Positions 21,980 to 29,495 of a stretch of DNA of 30,539 bases are shown in pieces (the stretch's first letter is position 1; each line of letters starts with the position of its first letter). Position numbers and translations under genes: made by a program. Below the pieces are notes generated by a model. That model did no database searches. It saw only the letters and a list, made by a program, of their open reading frames with translations, and was not told the DNA's origin. Source of the DNA: a virus; the IMG/VR virus record IMGVR_UViG_3300045283_000072, positions 1-30,539 of that record, one strand, 5' to 3'.

Positions 21980-23875
21980 CTACGCCGTGTAGGTCGCGAC
22001 GGTGTATTGGACGACACCGGCCCGCGCCTTTTTCCAGTTGATGAAGCGTTCCGCGCGGAGGCCGACGAGGTTCATCTGCCACAACGAGGTGAGCAGCGTC
22101 GTCGCGACCGGCGGATTGTCGAGCGTGGAATCCATCTGCAGCGACGCTTCGCGCGACACGTCGATCGTGACGCCGCCATCGTCGGCATAGAGGATCTGGC
22201 TCGGTTGCACGAGCGCGACGGTCGTGCCGGCCGACTGCGAGGTGATCGCCTTGTAACCCATGATCATCCCGCCGCCCTGCGCCATGCCCGGGAACAACGG
22301 CTGGCCCAGCGGGTTCAGCGCGTTGGTCAACGCCAGCGCGTTGGTCTCGGACAGGATGAGCACCGCGCCCGCACTCGGCAGGTTCAGCGCCGTCATCGCG
22401 TTGGCCAGCGCCTGGATATCGGTCCGGGCGTTGGCGGGCGTCGTGCCGGCGGACGTGATCGGCGTCACCCCGTTGGTCACCGAGCCGGGCGACACGCCCG
22501 CCACCGGCGCTTTCGCCGGGTTGATGAGCTCGCTGTCCAGGAACGCCGAGATGCCGGCGATCATGTCGCGCCGGATGACTTCCTCGGCCGACGGCGTCGA
22601 GGTGCGCGCGAGCTCCTCGGTGATGACGATGATCCCGGCGCACTTCAGGATACCGAGCGTGATCGTCCCGAACTGCAGCGTGCCGACCGGCTTGGGCGCG
22701 CCCTGGCCGACCCACGCATACGTGCCGCCGCCGGTCTGCGACGCGACCGAGACGTTGAACGGCACTTTGAAAAACGTGTCGACCTTCCCGAGAATCGTCT
22801 GCGGGCGCAGCAACGCGAGGAAGTCCGACGTCAACGGCGTGATGGGCGCCAGCGGCCCGGCCCAGGTCGCGTCGGTCGTCGTGCCGGCGGCGACCGCCGC
22901 CTTCAGCACGAGTTCCACTTCGGGCGTCGAGTCGTGCCACTTCTTCGCGTACTCGACCGCCTGCAGGGTCGACCCCTTCGAGACCGCGAGCGCCTGCACG
23001 TAGCGGATGAACGCGGTGCCAGGGGCCAGGTTGCTCTTCACCGAGATGACCGGCAGGGTCCCGCGCTGCGCGCTGCCCTCCTCGGCCGTCGCGGCGGTGA
23101 TCCGTGTCGCCTTCGCCACATTCGTCGCCTCGAGGTCCCGGAGGCGCACGAGGTGCGCGTCGATCGCCTTGAGCTCGGCGGCGAGCCCGTCGTATTCGTC
23201 CGTCTCGGCCTGGTCGAGCGTCGCGCCGGCCTCGGCCGACTTGGTCATGATCGCGGTCATGCGATCGTGCTTGACGACGCGACTGCTCTCGTAACTCGTG
23301 ATCTGTTCACTGATCGTTTTCTTGTCCATGGGCGGCGCGCCCTTGTCGACGCGCACGATCGGCAGGGGGTCCCTGTCGCGGGACGAATGAGGGCCAGACG
23401 CGGCCAGGTCGAGCGATTTGATCGACGAAATCGTCGCGCCGGCGTGGGCCGGAATCGCGACGAGCGAGAGCTCGAGGATCTCGGTCTTGAGAAACCGCAG
23501 GCCGCCGGTGTCTTTGTTCAGGACGTGGCCCAGCGATCGGAACCCGATCGACACACCGGCCAGGAGACCCGCCTTGACGCTCTGCCACGCCTCGTCGATG
23601 CGATCGCGCAGCGCCCCCGACTCGGCCACCGTCGGAAAGGTCGCCGTAAAGGCGAGGCCGTCGACGGTCGGTGTTTGGAACGTGACCTGGCCGACGGGTT
23701 TTTTGGCGTCGTGGTACAGCAGCAGCGGCAGCGGGTTTTTGAAGGCGATACCGAGCGGTTCGACGACGTCGCCCATGCGATCGGGCTCGGGCGTCGAGGC
23801 GATGCCCGCGATCGTCCGCTGGTCGGGGTCGACGGCTTTGATGTGGAGGACGGCGTACGCGCGCGTCAGCGGCAC
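21980..23875 (-). CDS. Prohead protease fused to HK97-type major capsid protein, 631 aa
   Basis: Residues 1-155 are an HK97-type protease: LLLYHDAKKPVGQV with catalytic His55, GLLAGVSIGFR with Ser109 and TEILELSLVAIPAHAGA (130-146). Residues 183-260 form a charged helical delta/scaffold segment (MDKKTISEQITSYESSRVVK). From about 265 the major capsid follows (TAFIRYVQALAVSKG; DTFFKVPFNVSVASQ; NPLGQPLFPGMAQGGGMIMG; WQMNLVGLRAERFINW). One open frame joins all three, where many phages keep the protease separate. The start is GTG 23875. An internal ATG at 23329 could give a capsid-only product of 449 residues. Confidence 0.93.
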   Translation of the reverse strand: MPLTRAYAVLHIKAVDPDQRTIAGIASTPEPDRMGDVVEPLGIAFKNPLPLLLYHDAKKPVGQVTFQTPTVDGLAFTATFPTVAESGALRDRIDEAWQSVKAGLLAGVSIGFRSLGHVLNKDTGGLRFLKTEILELSLVAIPAHAGATISSIKSLDLAASGPHSSRDRDPLPIVRVDKGAPPMDKKTISEQITSYESSRVVKHDRMTAIMTKSAEAGATLDQAETDEYDGLAAELKAIDAHLVRLRDLEATNVAKATRITAATAEEGSAQRGTLPVISVKSNLAPGTAFIRYVQALAVSKGSTLQAVEYAKKWHDSTPEVELVLKAAVAAGTTTDATWAGPLAPITPLTSDFLALLRPQTILGKVDTFFKVPFNVSVASQTGGGTYAWVGQGAPKPVGTLQFGTITLGILKCAGIIVITEELARTSTPSAEEVIRRDMIAGISAFLDSELINPAKAPVAGVSPGSVTNGVTPITSAGTTPANARTDIQALANAMTALNLPSAGAVLILSETNALALTNALNPLGQPLFPGMAQGGGMIMGYKAITSQSAGTTVALVQPSQILYADDGGVTIDVSREASLQMDSTLDNPPVATTLLTSLWQMNLVGLRAERFINWKKARAGVVQYTVATYTA

Positions 23876-23896
23876 GCGGCCGAGGATACCGGCGGC

Positions 23897-24106
23897 TCAG
23901 CCTTTTGTTCGCCGCAAAGCCCCGCGCTCGTCGTAATCGGCCACGAACTCGTTGACCGCTTCGCGGATGATCCCCGAGACTCCCGTCTGATTGTCGCTGG
24001 CGACCCGCCGCAGCTCGAGGCGTTGCGCCGGGGTGACGCGGACATAGATCCGCGCCGTCACCGGCACGTCATGGATCGGCGGGCGTCCGGTTGGCCGTTT
24101 GGTCAT
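23897..24106 (-). CDS. Ribbon-helix-helix DNA-binding protein, 69 aa
   Basis: ATG 24106 is five bases after the terminase stop. The sequence, TARIYVRVTPAQRLELRRVA then VSGIIREAVNEFVADY, is a strand followed by two helices, the CopG/Arc-type ribbon-helix-helix fold, preceded by a basic GRPP segment. Such proteins bind DNA as dimers. Here it lies between large terminase and capsid, an uncommon place. It may control late expression, be an antitoxin without an obvious toxin, or be a small packaging factor. Confidence 0.8.
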   Translation of the reverse strand: MTKRPTGRPPIHDVPVTARIYVRVTPAQRLELRRVASDNQTGVSGIIREAVNEFVADYDERGALRRTKG

Positions 24107-24110
24107 GGTG

Positions 24111-25652
24111 TCACCCCAGGACGATCATGTGATAGTCCGGCCGCTGCTCGGCGGCCATGTAGTCCCGCCGATGGATCGCGTTAACGAGCGCGCTCGCGCC
24201 GTCGATCCGTTCCGTCGAGACTTTCTTCGAGAGTTTCAGGTTCCCGACCGCGTCCTGGTCGACCGCAATGTTCGAGATATTCCAGCGCAGGACCGGGTGC
24301 CCATCATGGCGCAACGCGCGCGACAGGATGGCCGTCTCGAGCGATTTAGTCGGCCCCGACAACGCGGCGAACCCCTGGTCGATCTGAATACACGTAAACC
24401 CGTCCTGCTCTTTCAGCCGCGTCACGAGGTCGATCGCGTTCCACTTGTCGAACGCAATCTCGCGCACGTCGAAGTCGGTCCGCCAGGCGCGCAACGTCTG
24501 GCGCACGTACTCGTAGTCGATGACGTTGCCGGGCGTGGCCACCAGCCAGCCCTCGCGCGCCCACTGGTCGTACGGCACGCGGTCCCGGCGCACGCGCTCG
24601 GCCATGTTGTCGGCGGGCACGAAGAACTGCGCCAACACGTCGAACCCGGGGCCCTCGTCGTCGGGAAACACGGCGACGATCGCGGTGAGGTCGCGCGTCG
24701 AACTGAGATCCATCCCGACGTAACAGCGTCGGCCCCTCAAGCGTGCGCGGTCGAACGCCGGGTCGACACACGCATCCCAGGCCGCCAGCGCGATCCACCG
24801 CGCCGCCTGTTCGGTCCACTGGTTCAGGTACAGCCGGCGAAATGTGTTTTCCTGCGCGGGAATCTCTCTCGCGCGCGCACACACCGTCCGCATCTCCTCC
24901 AGACTGCGGAAATCCCCGAGCGCCGGGTTGGCCTGGTGCCACACCCGCTCGTCGGTCCAGTCCGCGTCGATCGGCGCTTCGTAGAGAATCGGCAGGAACG
25001 TCGGATCGAGCGCCGGCGACTCGGCCACCTTCCGCGCGTGCGTGTAGAGCTCCCAGAGAATCGAATGGCGGTCATACCCGGCGGTCGAGATCGCCAGCGT
25101 GACCGGCTGGAGCCGCGCGCCCTGCGACGTCGTCAACACGTCCCAGAGTTCGCGCGACGGCGCCGCGTGCAGCTCGTCGTAGATCACGGCCGACGCGTTG
25201 AACCCGTGCTTGCTGTAGGCCTCGGCCGAGATGGCGCGGTAGAAACTCCCGCTCGCGCGATGCACGATCCGTTTCTGCGAATCGACGAGTTCGCACTGCG
25301 CCAGCAGTTCGGGATCGTTGCGGATCATCTGCGCCGCCACGTGGAACACGAGCGCCGCCTGGTCCTTGTCGGCCGCCGCCGAGTACACCTCGGCGCCCGT
25401 TTCCCCGTCGAACAGCAAAAAATACAACGCGAGGGCCGCCGCCAGTTCGGTCTTCCCGTTCTTGCGGGGCAACATCAACAAACATTGCCGATAGACGCGG
25501 CGGCCGTCGGGCCCGGTCCGAAACAACTGCTCGAGGATCCGCCGCTGCCACGGGCGCAGGTCGAACGGGTGACCGGCAAACGGGCTTTTGGTGTGCGTCA
25601 GGTTGTTGATCACCCGGATCGCGCGGTGCGCGTGCGCCAGACGGCCTCTCAC
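24111..25652 (-). CDS. Terminase large subunit, 513 aa
   Basis: GTG 25652 overlaps the small-subunit stop (GTGA). The ATPase part has an adapted Walker A, PRKNGKT (62-68), and Walker B with catalytic Glu, VIYDE (156-160). The nuclease domain starts at CYVGMDLSSTRDLTAIVAVF, with Asp315 as the first metal-binding residue, and ends near ASALVNAIHRRD. It packages DNA into the prohead through the portal and cuts it. Upstream in-frame sequence exists, but it overlaps the small subunit and is not like terminase. Order and length are typical of HK97-type siphophages. Confidence 0.95.
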   Translation of the reverse strand: MRGRLAHAHRAIRVINNLTHTKSPFAGHPFDLRPWQRRILEQLFRTGPDGRRVYRQCLLMLPRKNGKTELAAALALYFLLFDGETGAEVYSAAADKDQAALVFHVAAQMIRNDPELLAQCELVDSQKRIVHRASGSFYRAISAEAYSKHGFNASAVIYDELHAAPSRELWDVLTTSQGARLQPVTLAISTAGYDRHSILWELYTHARKVAESPALDPTFLPILYEAPIDADWTDERVWHQANPALGDFRSLEEMRTVCARAREIPAQENTFRRLYLNQWTEQAARWIALAAWDACVDPAFDRARLRGRRCYVGMDLSSTRDLTAIVAVFPDDEGPGFDVLAQFFVPADNMAERVRRDRVPYDQWAREGWLVATPGNVIDYEYVRQTLRAWRTDFDVREIAFDKWNAIDLVTRLKEQDGFTCIQIDQGFAALSGPTKSLETAILSRALRHDGHPVLRWNISNIAVDQDAVGNLKLSKKVSTERIDGASALVNAIHRRDYMAAEQRPDYHMIVLG

Positions 25653-26074
25653 GCCAGCACACCCGCCCACTTGCTCGCCACCTCGCGCGGCGGTGCCGAC
25701 GGCAGCCGCGCGCGGCTCGCCGGCTCGAGGCCGAACAGGGCGTAGAACGGCCGCAGGGAGGCCGCCAGCGCCCGTTCTAGGCGCCCGTCGAACCCGCGGC
25801 GCCCCTTCCGCTGCCCGTTCGCCGTGAAGCTTGCCTGCAGCTCGCAGAGGGTTGCAAACGCCAGCGTATCGGCCGGTGTCAACGTCCCCATACCCTGGCA
25901 GACGGGCGCCCACCCGTCCCACACCTGGGCCGCACCCGGCGATAACGTCGACGGCTTCACGACGGGCCCCTCGGGCGTCGCCACGGCGGCCCGAAACCGC
26001 GCCTTGGACGGGTTGCCCCGCAACGCCCGCAACGTGGCCGGCTGCCGGCGGCGCCCGCTATTGAAATTCCCCAA
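25649..26074 (-). CDS. Terminase small subunit, P27 family, 141 aa
   Basis: The start is TTG at 26074, preceded by an aaggg stretch; no ATG or GTG suits. The N-terminal GRRRQPATLRALRGNPSK and the LSPGAAQVWDGWAPVCQGMG segment are hallmarks of the P27 type, which recognises phage DNA for packaging. It follows an HNH nuclease and precedes the large subunit, the conserved HK97-like order. The intergenic 72 bases upstream may contain a cos or pac site. Confidence 0.9.
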   Translation of the reverse strand: MGNFNSGRRRQPATLRALRGNPSKARFRAAVATPEGPVVKPSTLSPGAAQVWDGWAPVCQGMGTLTPADTLAFATLCELQASFTANGQRKGRRGFDGRLERALAASLRPFYALFGLEPASRARLPSAPPREVASKWAGVLA

Positions 26075-26146
26075 AAATCACCCTTTTTCCCGAAAACACG
26101 TGTCTGGGCCGGAGGGTTTCCCGACTTCGGCTGGCATGGTTCTTGG
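26075..26146. other. Gap between HNH and small terminase, possible packaging site
   Basis: This is the longest gap in the late unit upstream of the terminase. It contains an ACACGTGT palindrome (26096-26103), A/T-run tracts next to it and the TerS ribosome site. In HNH-terminase phages cos often lies in this gap. No experimental end is visible in the sequence, so this is only a candidate. Confidence 0.35.
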
Positions 26147-26449
26147 CTACCCCCCCGTGTCTCGATATCGGCGTTTGGCCTCGCTGGCGGTTTTGGCATC
26201 GTGGCAGATCTGGCACAGCGCTTGGGTGTTGGCCTCGACATCGAGGCCGCCTTCCCACAGGGGCACGATATGGTCGCGAATCGTGGCGACCTCGACCTGG
26301 CAGCGCACACAGAACGGTTGCGTGCGGGCGAGTTGGTACCGCAGCTGCTGCAGGCGACGGCCGCGCACGCGGGCCAGGCGCGGGCCACGATGCGCCTGGC
26401 AACCTGGACGGCCACAGATGGCGCACGCGCGGGGCGGGGCCATCGGCAT
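26147..26449 (-). CDS. HNH endonuclease, 100 aa
   Basis: ATG 26449 shares one base with the upstream stop (TGATG). The protein has the classic motif: CVRC (47-50), DHIVPLWEGG with His60, Asn74 in VEANTQALC and the final CQICHDAKT (79-87). CAIC near the N-terminus gives a second Cys pair. HNH proteins next to terminase genes are needed for cos cleavage together with the large subunit in HK97-like phages, so a packaging role is likely. Its size is typical. Confidence 0.92.
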   Translation of the reverse strand: MPMAPPRACAICGRPGCQAHRGPRLARVRGRRLQQLRYQLARTQPFCVRCQVEVATIRDHIVPLWEGGLDVEANTQALCQICHDAKTASEAKRRYRDTGG

Positions 26450-26718
26450 CAGTCGTCGGCCTCCGGCCGGCAGCGCCCAGGGTAAATCGGTTGCAGCCGG
26501 GCTCGCTGTTCGCCATACGTGGACTGGTAGTGTTCCGCCAGCGGACCTTGGCCGAATCCGGTGATGATTTCCACCCCACATTCGGGGCACTCGTAGAGGT
26601 CCGCATCCCAGAGCTTGTACGGACCCGGCGTCTCGAGGCGCTCCTCGACTGTGACGCTGTTGCGTTTGACGTGCATGAAGCGCCCGCAGCCGCACAACAC
26701 GTTCGAGCCCGTCGGCAT
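26449..26718 (-). CDS. Phage zinc-ribbon protein, 89 aa
   Basis: ATG 26718 overlaps the previous stop (TGATG). The protein contains CGCGRFM, then PYKLWDADLYECPECG and ITGFGQGPLAEHYQSTYGEQ. The paired Cys sites suggest a zinc ribbon. Similar small proteins with the YKLWDADLxxCPxCG pattern occur in many phage early regions. The function is unknown. It sits directly before the HNH endonuclease and could act with it or be a transcription-linked factor. Confidence 0.78.
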   Translation of the reverse strand: MPTGSNVLCGCGRFMHVKRNSVTVEERLETPGPYKLWDADLYECPECGVEIITGFGQGPLAEHYQSTYGEQRARLQPIYPGRCRPEADD

Positions 26719-27590
26719 CACCGCACCATCCGTGTCCCGCTGCGCGTGAAGGTGTACTCCCCGGCCGCGAATGGCACCAGGACGACGTTGGTGCGACCGG
26801 CGCCCATCGGGGGTTGCAGATTCATGCGCCGCGTATCGCCCGTCGTCGCGAAAAAGCCGACCGGTTCGGACGGCTTGGGTTGATACCCGTACATAGGCGA
26901 GGTCGCGAAGTACGTCAGGTTTTGCGGAATCTGCCCAGGGTGGAGGATCGGCCCGAGCGTCAGGTAATCGTGCAAGCCTTCCTTAACCGGGAGGACGTAC
27001 CACGTCCCGCCGATGTATTCGGCGATCCAGAGCGTGTGATTAATTGCGCCTTCCCAACCGGGCGGGACGACGCCCGGCCACGTGTCACGGCCGGGGAAGT
27101 TCATCGCGAAGCCCTGGCCGTCGGCGCCGACGTCCGTGAGCGCGATCGACGCCATCGCGGACAGGATCGGCAGGGACGCGACGGGCGGACAATCGGCCGA
27201 GGCGACGACGGCGGCGGCGAGATCGATCGCGTCCGCGGTGCCGGACGGCGGCGTCGGTCCGGGGTCTGGCGGTTCGGGCGGTTCGGGCGTGGGCGGTGCG
27301 GCGGCCGCGAACGGGATCAGCGCCAGCGTCACCGTCACGTTCGCCGTCCCGTCGAACGGCACGGGGTGACTCGTGCCGTTTTGCGCGGTGGCCTGGACCA
27401 TGATCGGCGACGCCAGCGGCGGCCCGCTGTAGAAGTTCACCGCGCCGTCGGGACCCGTGCGGCGCGGGTTGGGGTTGATCTCGATCCCGGGTTGCGCCCA
27501 ATCGAGCGCGGAGAACGTGTTGATCGTGACGAGTTCATGGGCGACGGGGTGGCCGCTTTGCGCGAGGACGACGACGTCGAGGTTGGCCAT
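26718..27590 (-). CDS. Ig-like/adhesin-type protein, 290 aa, unknown function
   Basis: ATG 27590 has a ribosome site (aaagga) eight bases upstream, one of the few strong sites here. Residues 1-95 look like a carboxypeptidase-regulatory Ig-type domain (LDVVVLAQSGHPVAHELVTI; TVTLALIPF). A Pro-rich linker follows (PPTPEPPEPPDPGPTPPSG). The C-terminal 160 residues have WEGAINHTLWIAEYIGGTWY and then PVKEGLHDYLTLGP, which looks like a beta-sandwich binding domain. Structural proteins are not expected upstream of the HNH and terminase genes, so it may be a secreted, cell-surface or virion-attached protein. No family is recognised for the C-terminal part. Confidence 0.78.
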   Translation of the reverse strand: MANLDVVVLAQSGHPVAHELVTINTFSALDWAQPGIEINPNPRRTGPDGAVNFYSGPPLASPIMVQATAQNGTSHPVPFDGTANVTVTLALIPFAAAAPPTPEPPEPPDPGPTPPSGTADAIDLAAAVVASADCPPVASLPILSAMASIALTDVGADGQGFAMNFPGRDTWPGVVPPGWEGAINHTLWIAEYIGGTWYVLPVKEGLHDYLTLGPILHPGQIPQNLTYFATSPMYGYQPKPSEPVGFFATTGDTRRMNLQPPMGAGRTNVVLVPFAAGEYTFTRSGTRMVR

Positions 27591-27768
27591 GTGCGGGTCC
27601 TTTCGGGTTGGGATTGGTCCGAGGGGGCGTCGTCGCGCGGATCGCCTCGCGGCGCCATTTCAGGAGATCGTGCGCGAGTTGCGCGAGCGCCTCGGAGCAG
27701 ATCCCCTGCTCGAGCTGCTCGACGGTCTCGAGCGTGAGATCGATGCGATACATCGGCGGGGCCGTCAT
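27535..27768 (-). CDS. Small early protein, 77 aa
   Basis: ATG 27768 overlaps the preceding stop (ATGA). The gene ends inside the following gene, overlapping its start by 56 bases. The N-terminal 48 residues are helical (LTLETVEQLEQGICSEALAQ and onward). The end is strongly basic, PRRRRPRAKRPPRRP, and could bind nucleic acid. The end region may look basic only because it shares DNA with the next gene. The function is unknown. Confidence 0.62.
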   Translation of the reverse strand: MTAPPMYRIDLTLETVEQLEQGICSEALAQLAHDLLKWRREAIRATTPPRTNPNPKGPAHGQPRRRRPRAKRPPRRP

Positions 27769-28091
27769 CGGGCTTTCTTTCGAGTGGCGCGCGCAAGGCG
27801 CTCGATGCGCCGGATCGCGCGCCACATTTTGATGATCTCGCAACGCACACACGGACACGCGGCGAGGGCCGCTTTCGCGCGCTGCGTGCTGGAGTAACCC
27901 GTTGCATTTCGTGTCCAGACGCCATCGTCGCCGAGCGTTTCAATTTGGAAGATCGGATTGGCGTGTAGATTGCCGTGTTGATCGTGGACTGGACCCGCAC
28001 TGACCTGGCCGCTGATGTGAATGCGATGGTGTTTGGGAATCGCCGCGAGCTCGCGCGGCGACCACGGCGTGATGTCCGTTCGCGTGGTCAT
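27765..28091 (-). CDS. Early protein with CPCVRC motif, 108 aa
   Basis: ATG 28091 overlaps the previous stop (ATGA). It begins MTTRTDITPWSPRELAAIPK, then has beta-like segments (HRIHISGQVSAGP; PIFQIETLGDDGVW). It ends with a Cys cluster ACPCVRCEIIKMWRAIRR and basic helices. The CxCxxC could hold a metal or a disulfide. No family is recognised. Confidence 0.68.
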   Translation of the reverse strand: MTTRTDITPWSPRELAAIPKHHRIHISGQVSAGPVHDQHGNLHANPIFQIETLGDDGVWTRNATGYSSTQRAKAALAACPCVRCEIIKMWRAIRRIERLARATRKKAR

Positions 28092-28255
28092 CGGCGTGAT
28101 CCTCCGCGTCGGGAACGGCGGGCCGCGCAGAGGCGACACAGCCAGCGATAGGCATACACCCGGCGCACGCACGTCAACACGAGCGTGACATCGCCGCCCG
28201 GGCGCGGGGGTTTGCCGCACTGGTCACACACGCGCTGCCGTCGACGGGTCGTCAT
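28088..28255 (-). CDS. Small zinc-ribbon protein, 55 aa
   Basis: ATG 28255 overlaps the previous stop (ATGA). Cysteines are arranged as CDQCGK at the start and C...WLCRLC toward the end, a C4 or C5 zinc ribbon, with a highly basic tail (RRSRRGGSRR). It is one of several consecutive small Cys-rich early proteins. The likely role is nucleic-acid or protein binding. Confidence 0.7.
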   Translation of the reverse strand: MTTRRRQRVCDQCGKPPRPGGDVTLVLTCVRRVYAYRWLCRLCAARRSRRGGSRR

Positions 28256-28389
28256 CGCAGCGGCAGACTCTGCAACAGCAACACGACGACGACGAGGATC
28301 ATCGCGACCCACAACGGCGCTTTGTTCAGCGCCGACAGCAACGTGACGACGAACGCCGACAACAACAACAAGAGCGCAATCGTCAGCAT
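28252..28389 (-). CDS. Two-helix membrane protein, 45 aa
   Basis: ATG 28389 is three bases downstream of the previous gene and its stop overlaps the next start. The sequence is MLTIALLLLLSAFVVTLLSA, then NKAPLWVAMI and LVVVVLLLQSLPLR. These are two hydrophobic helices joined by a short charged turn, a holin-like plan. It lies in the early region between two small soluble genes, so superinfection exclusion or host membrane modulation is also possible. No family is recognised. Confidence 0.65.
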   Translation of the reverse strand: MLTIALLLLLSAFVVTLLSALNKAPLWVAMILVVVVLLLQSLPLR

Positions 28390-28391
28390 GA

Positions 28392-28631
28392 TCAGCCTTT
28401 CGGTTCGGGTTCACGGTCACCAGCCATCCGCACCGCGAGAAACGTCTGCCGTACGTCCCGTAACCGCGCGGCATAGACCTGGTCGCGGTCCTCGTGTCGG
28501 GCGAGGCGCGCGGCGGCGAGCGCCAGGCGGTGCACGCGCCGCTCGAGCCGGGCCGCACCCGTCGGTCCGGGCCCGCGCTTGTACTGCTTGCGTCCGCCTT
28601 TCAAGCGAATCTTGTCGAAACTGTCAGTCAT
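28392..28631 (-). CDS. Small basic helical early protein, 79 aa
   Basis: ATG 28631 overlaps the previous stop (ATGA). The protein is rich in Arg, Lys and Ala (GGRKQYKRGPGPTG, then RLERRVHRLALAAARLARHE) and predicted almost fully helical. It may bind nucleic acid. No family is recognised. Confidence 0.68.
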   Translation of the reverse strand: MTDSFDKIRLKGGRKQYKRGPGPTGAARLERRVHRLALAAARLARHEDRDQVYAARLRDVRQTFLAVRMAGDREPEPKG

Positions 28632-29032
28632 CGTCCGGCGCTTTCGACAGCAGGAGGACCGACAAAGATGGGCGGCGGCAGCGGGATCGACGCCTCGGTC
28701 GGTCGCCACAAATGCAAGACATGCGGATGCAGATTCACGTAGTCGACCTCACGCGGATGGAGTTGCATCACGACGTCGTCGCCATCCCAGAACAACCGTT
28801 TGACGTAACACATTTCGACCCACTTCGGGACGCGCTGCTTCGTGCGGATCGTGTTGTAGGCGTGCACACTGACGTGCTCCCAGCCGTCACCATCACTCGC
28901 CACACACGCGAGCCGCCACCCAGATTCCGGTGACGGCACGTCGAATGCGCCGTTATTGCCGTCTCGGGCCGTGCCGTGCCATGACGGATCCGTCAGCGGC
29001 CCACCGCGCGAGAGTTCGGGTACGTGAAACAT
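28628..29032 (-). CDS. Conserved phage protein with Trp/His-rich C-terminus (DUF7694-like), 134 aa
   Basis: ATG 29032 shares a base with the upstream stop (TGATG). The C-terminal half contains GWEHVSVHAYNTIRTKQRVP, KWVEMCYVKRLFWDGDDVVM and YVNLHPHVLHLWRP. This follows a pattern I know from many phages as a family of unknown function (from memory DUF7694; not checked). No catalytic motif is evident. It may be an early regulatory or DNA-metabolism protein. Confidence 0.78.
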   Translation of the reverse strand: MFHVPELSRGGPLTDPSWHGTARDGNNGAFDVPSPESGWRLACVASDGDGWEHVSVHAYNTIRTKQRVPKWVEMCYVKRLFWDGDDVVMQLHPREVDYVNLHPHVLHLWRPTEASIPLPPPIFVGPPAVESAGR

Positions 29033-29193
29033 CACCGCTCCTCGCCATCATCTGGTGGTGTAAGGACACTCGTCGCGTCCTCGCGCAGAGTGCGCGGGAT
29101 ACATTCCGGGCAGACGCAGACCGCACGGACGATCGTCTCGTCTGGCACCTCGGTCGAAACGGACTTTCCACAGAAAAAGCAGAACAGGCGCAT
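29032..29193 (-). CDS. Small zinc-ribbon protein, 53 aa
   Basis: ATG 29193 shares a base with the previous stop (TGATG). It has CFFCGK near the N-terminus and CVCPEC in the middle, fitting a C4 zinc ribbon, and an acidic C-terminal tail (TPPDDGEER). It is flanked by coupled genes on both sides. The function is unknown. Confidence 0.7.
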   Translation of the reverse strand: MRLFCFFCGKSVSTEVPDETIVRAVCVCPECIPRTLREDATSVLTPPDDGEER

Positions 29194-29495
29194 CAGCCCT
29201 CCTCTCCGGGGTCACGATCGCCGGCGGCGCGCATCCGCCAGTCGGCGAGCGTCGTACGAAATGGCAGGACGGGCGCGACTCGCCGTAGCGGCGTCGGCGT
29301 GATCGTGGTCGATCGCTCAATCAGCGCGGGCAAATCAGGCGGCGCAGGACCATTGCACCGATCGCAGCGCCAGCAATGGATCGGTTTCCCGCCGAGGAAC
29401 ACAAACTCGATCTCGAGGATCGGATCGCCGCGGTGGAGTTCGCGGTTGCATCCGCCGCATAGCGTCGGCACGGTGACGCGCCGCCAGGTCCTCAT
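29193..29495 (-). CDS. Zinc-ribbon-like protein, 100 aa
   Basis: ATG 29495 overlaps the upstream stop (ATGA), and I prefer it to an extended frame that begins near 29792. The protein has CGGCNREL (residues 13-20) and CWRCDRC (41-47), which can bind zinc. The rest is Pro/Thr/Arg-rich, with LPALIERSTTITPTPLRRVA then ADWRMRAAGDRDPGEEG. No specific family is recognised. Confidence 0.72.
   Translation of the reverse strand: MRTWRRVTVPTLCGGCNRELHRGDPILEIEFVFLGGKPIHCWRCDRCNGPAPPDLPALIERSTTITPTPLRRVAPVLPFRTTLADWRMRAAGDRDPGEEG

Noticed and set aside
22007-24184. A 725-codon plus-strand open frame opposite the capsid gene
   Set aside because: It is Arg-rich with no domain and mirrors the codon bias of the capsid gene on the other strand.
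24099-25745. A 548-codon plus-strand open frame opposite the large terminase
   Set aside because: It has no domain and an Arg/Val/His-rich composition typical of antisense frames in this genome.
26078-26137. A 19-codon frame on the minus strand upstream of the small terminase
   Set aside because: It is too short to support, has no ribosome site, and its end overlaps the terminase ribosome site; a leader peptide remains possible but unproven.
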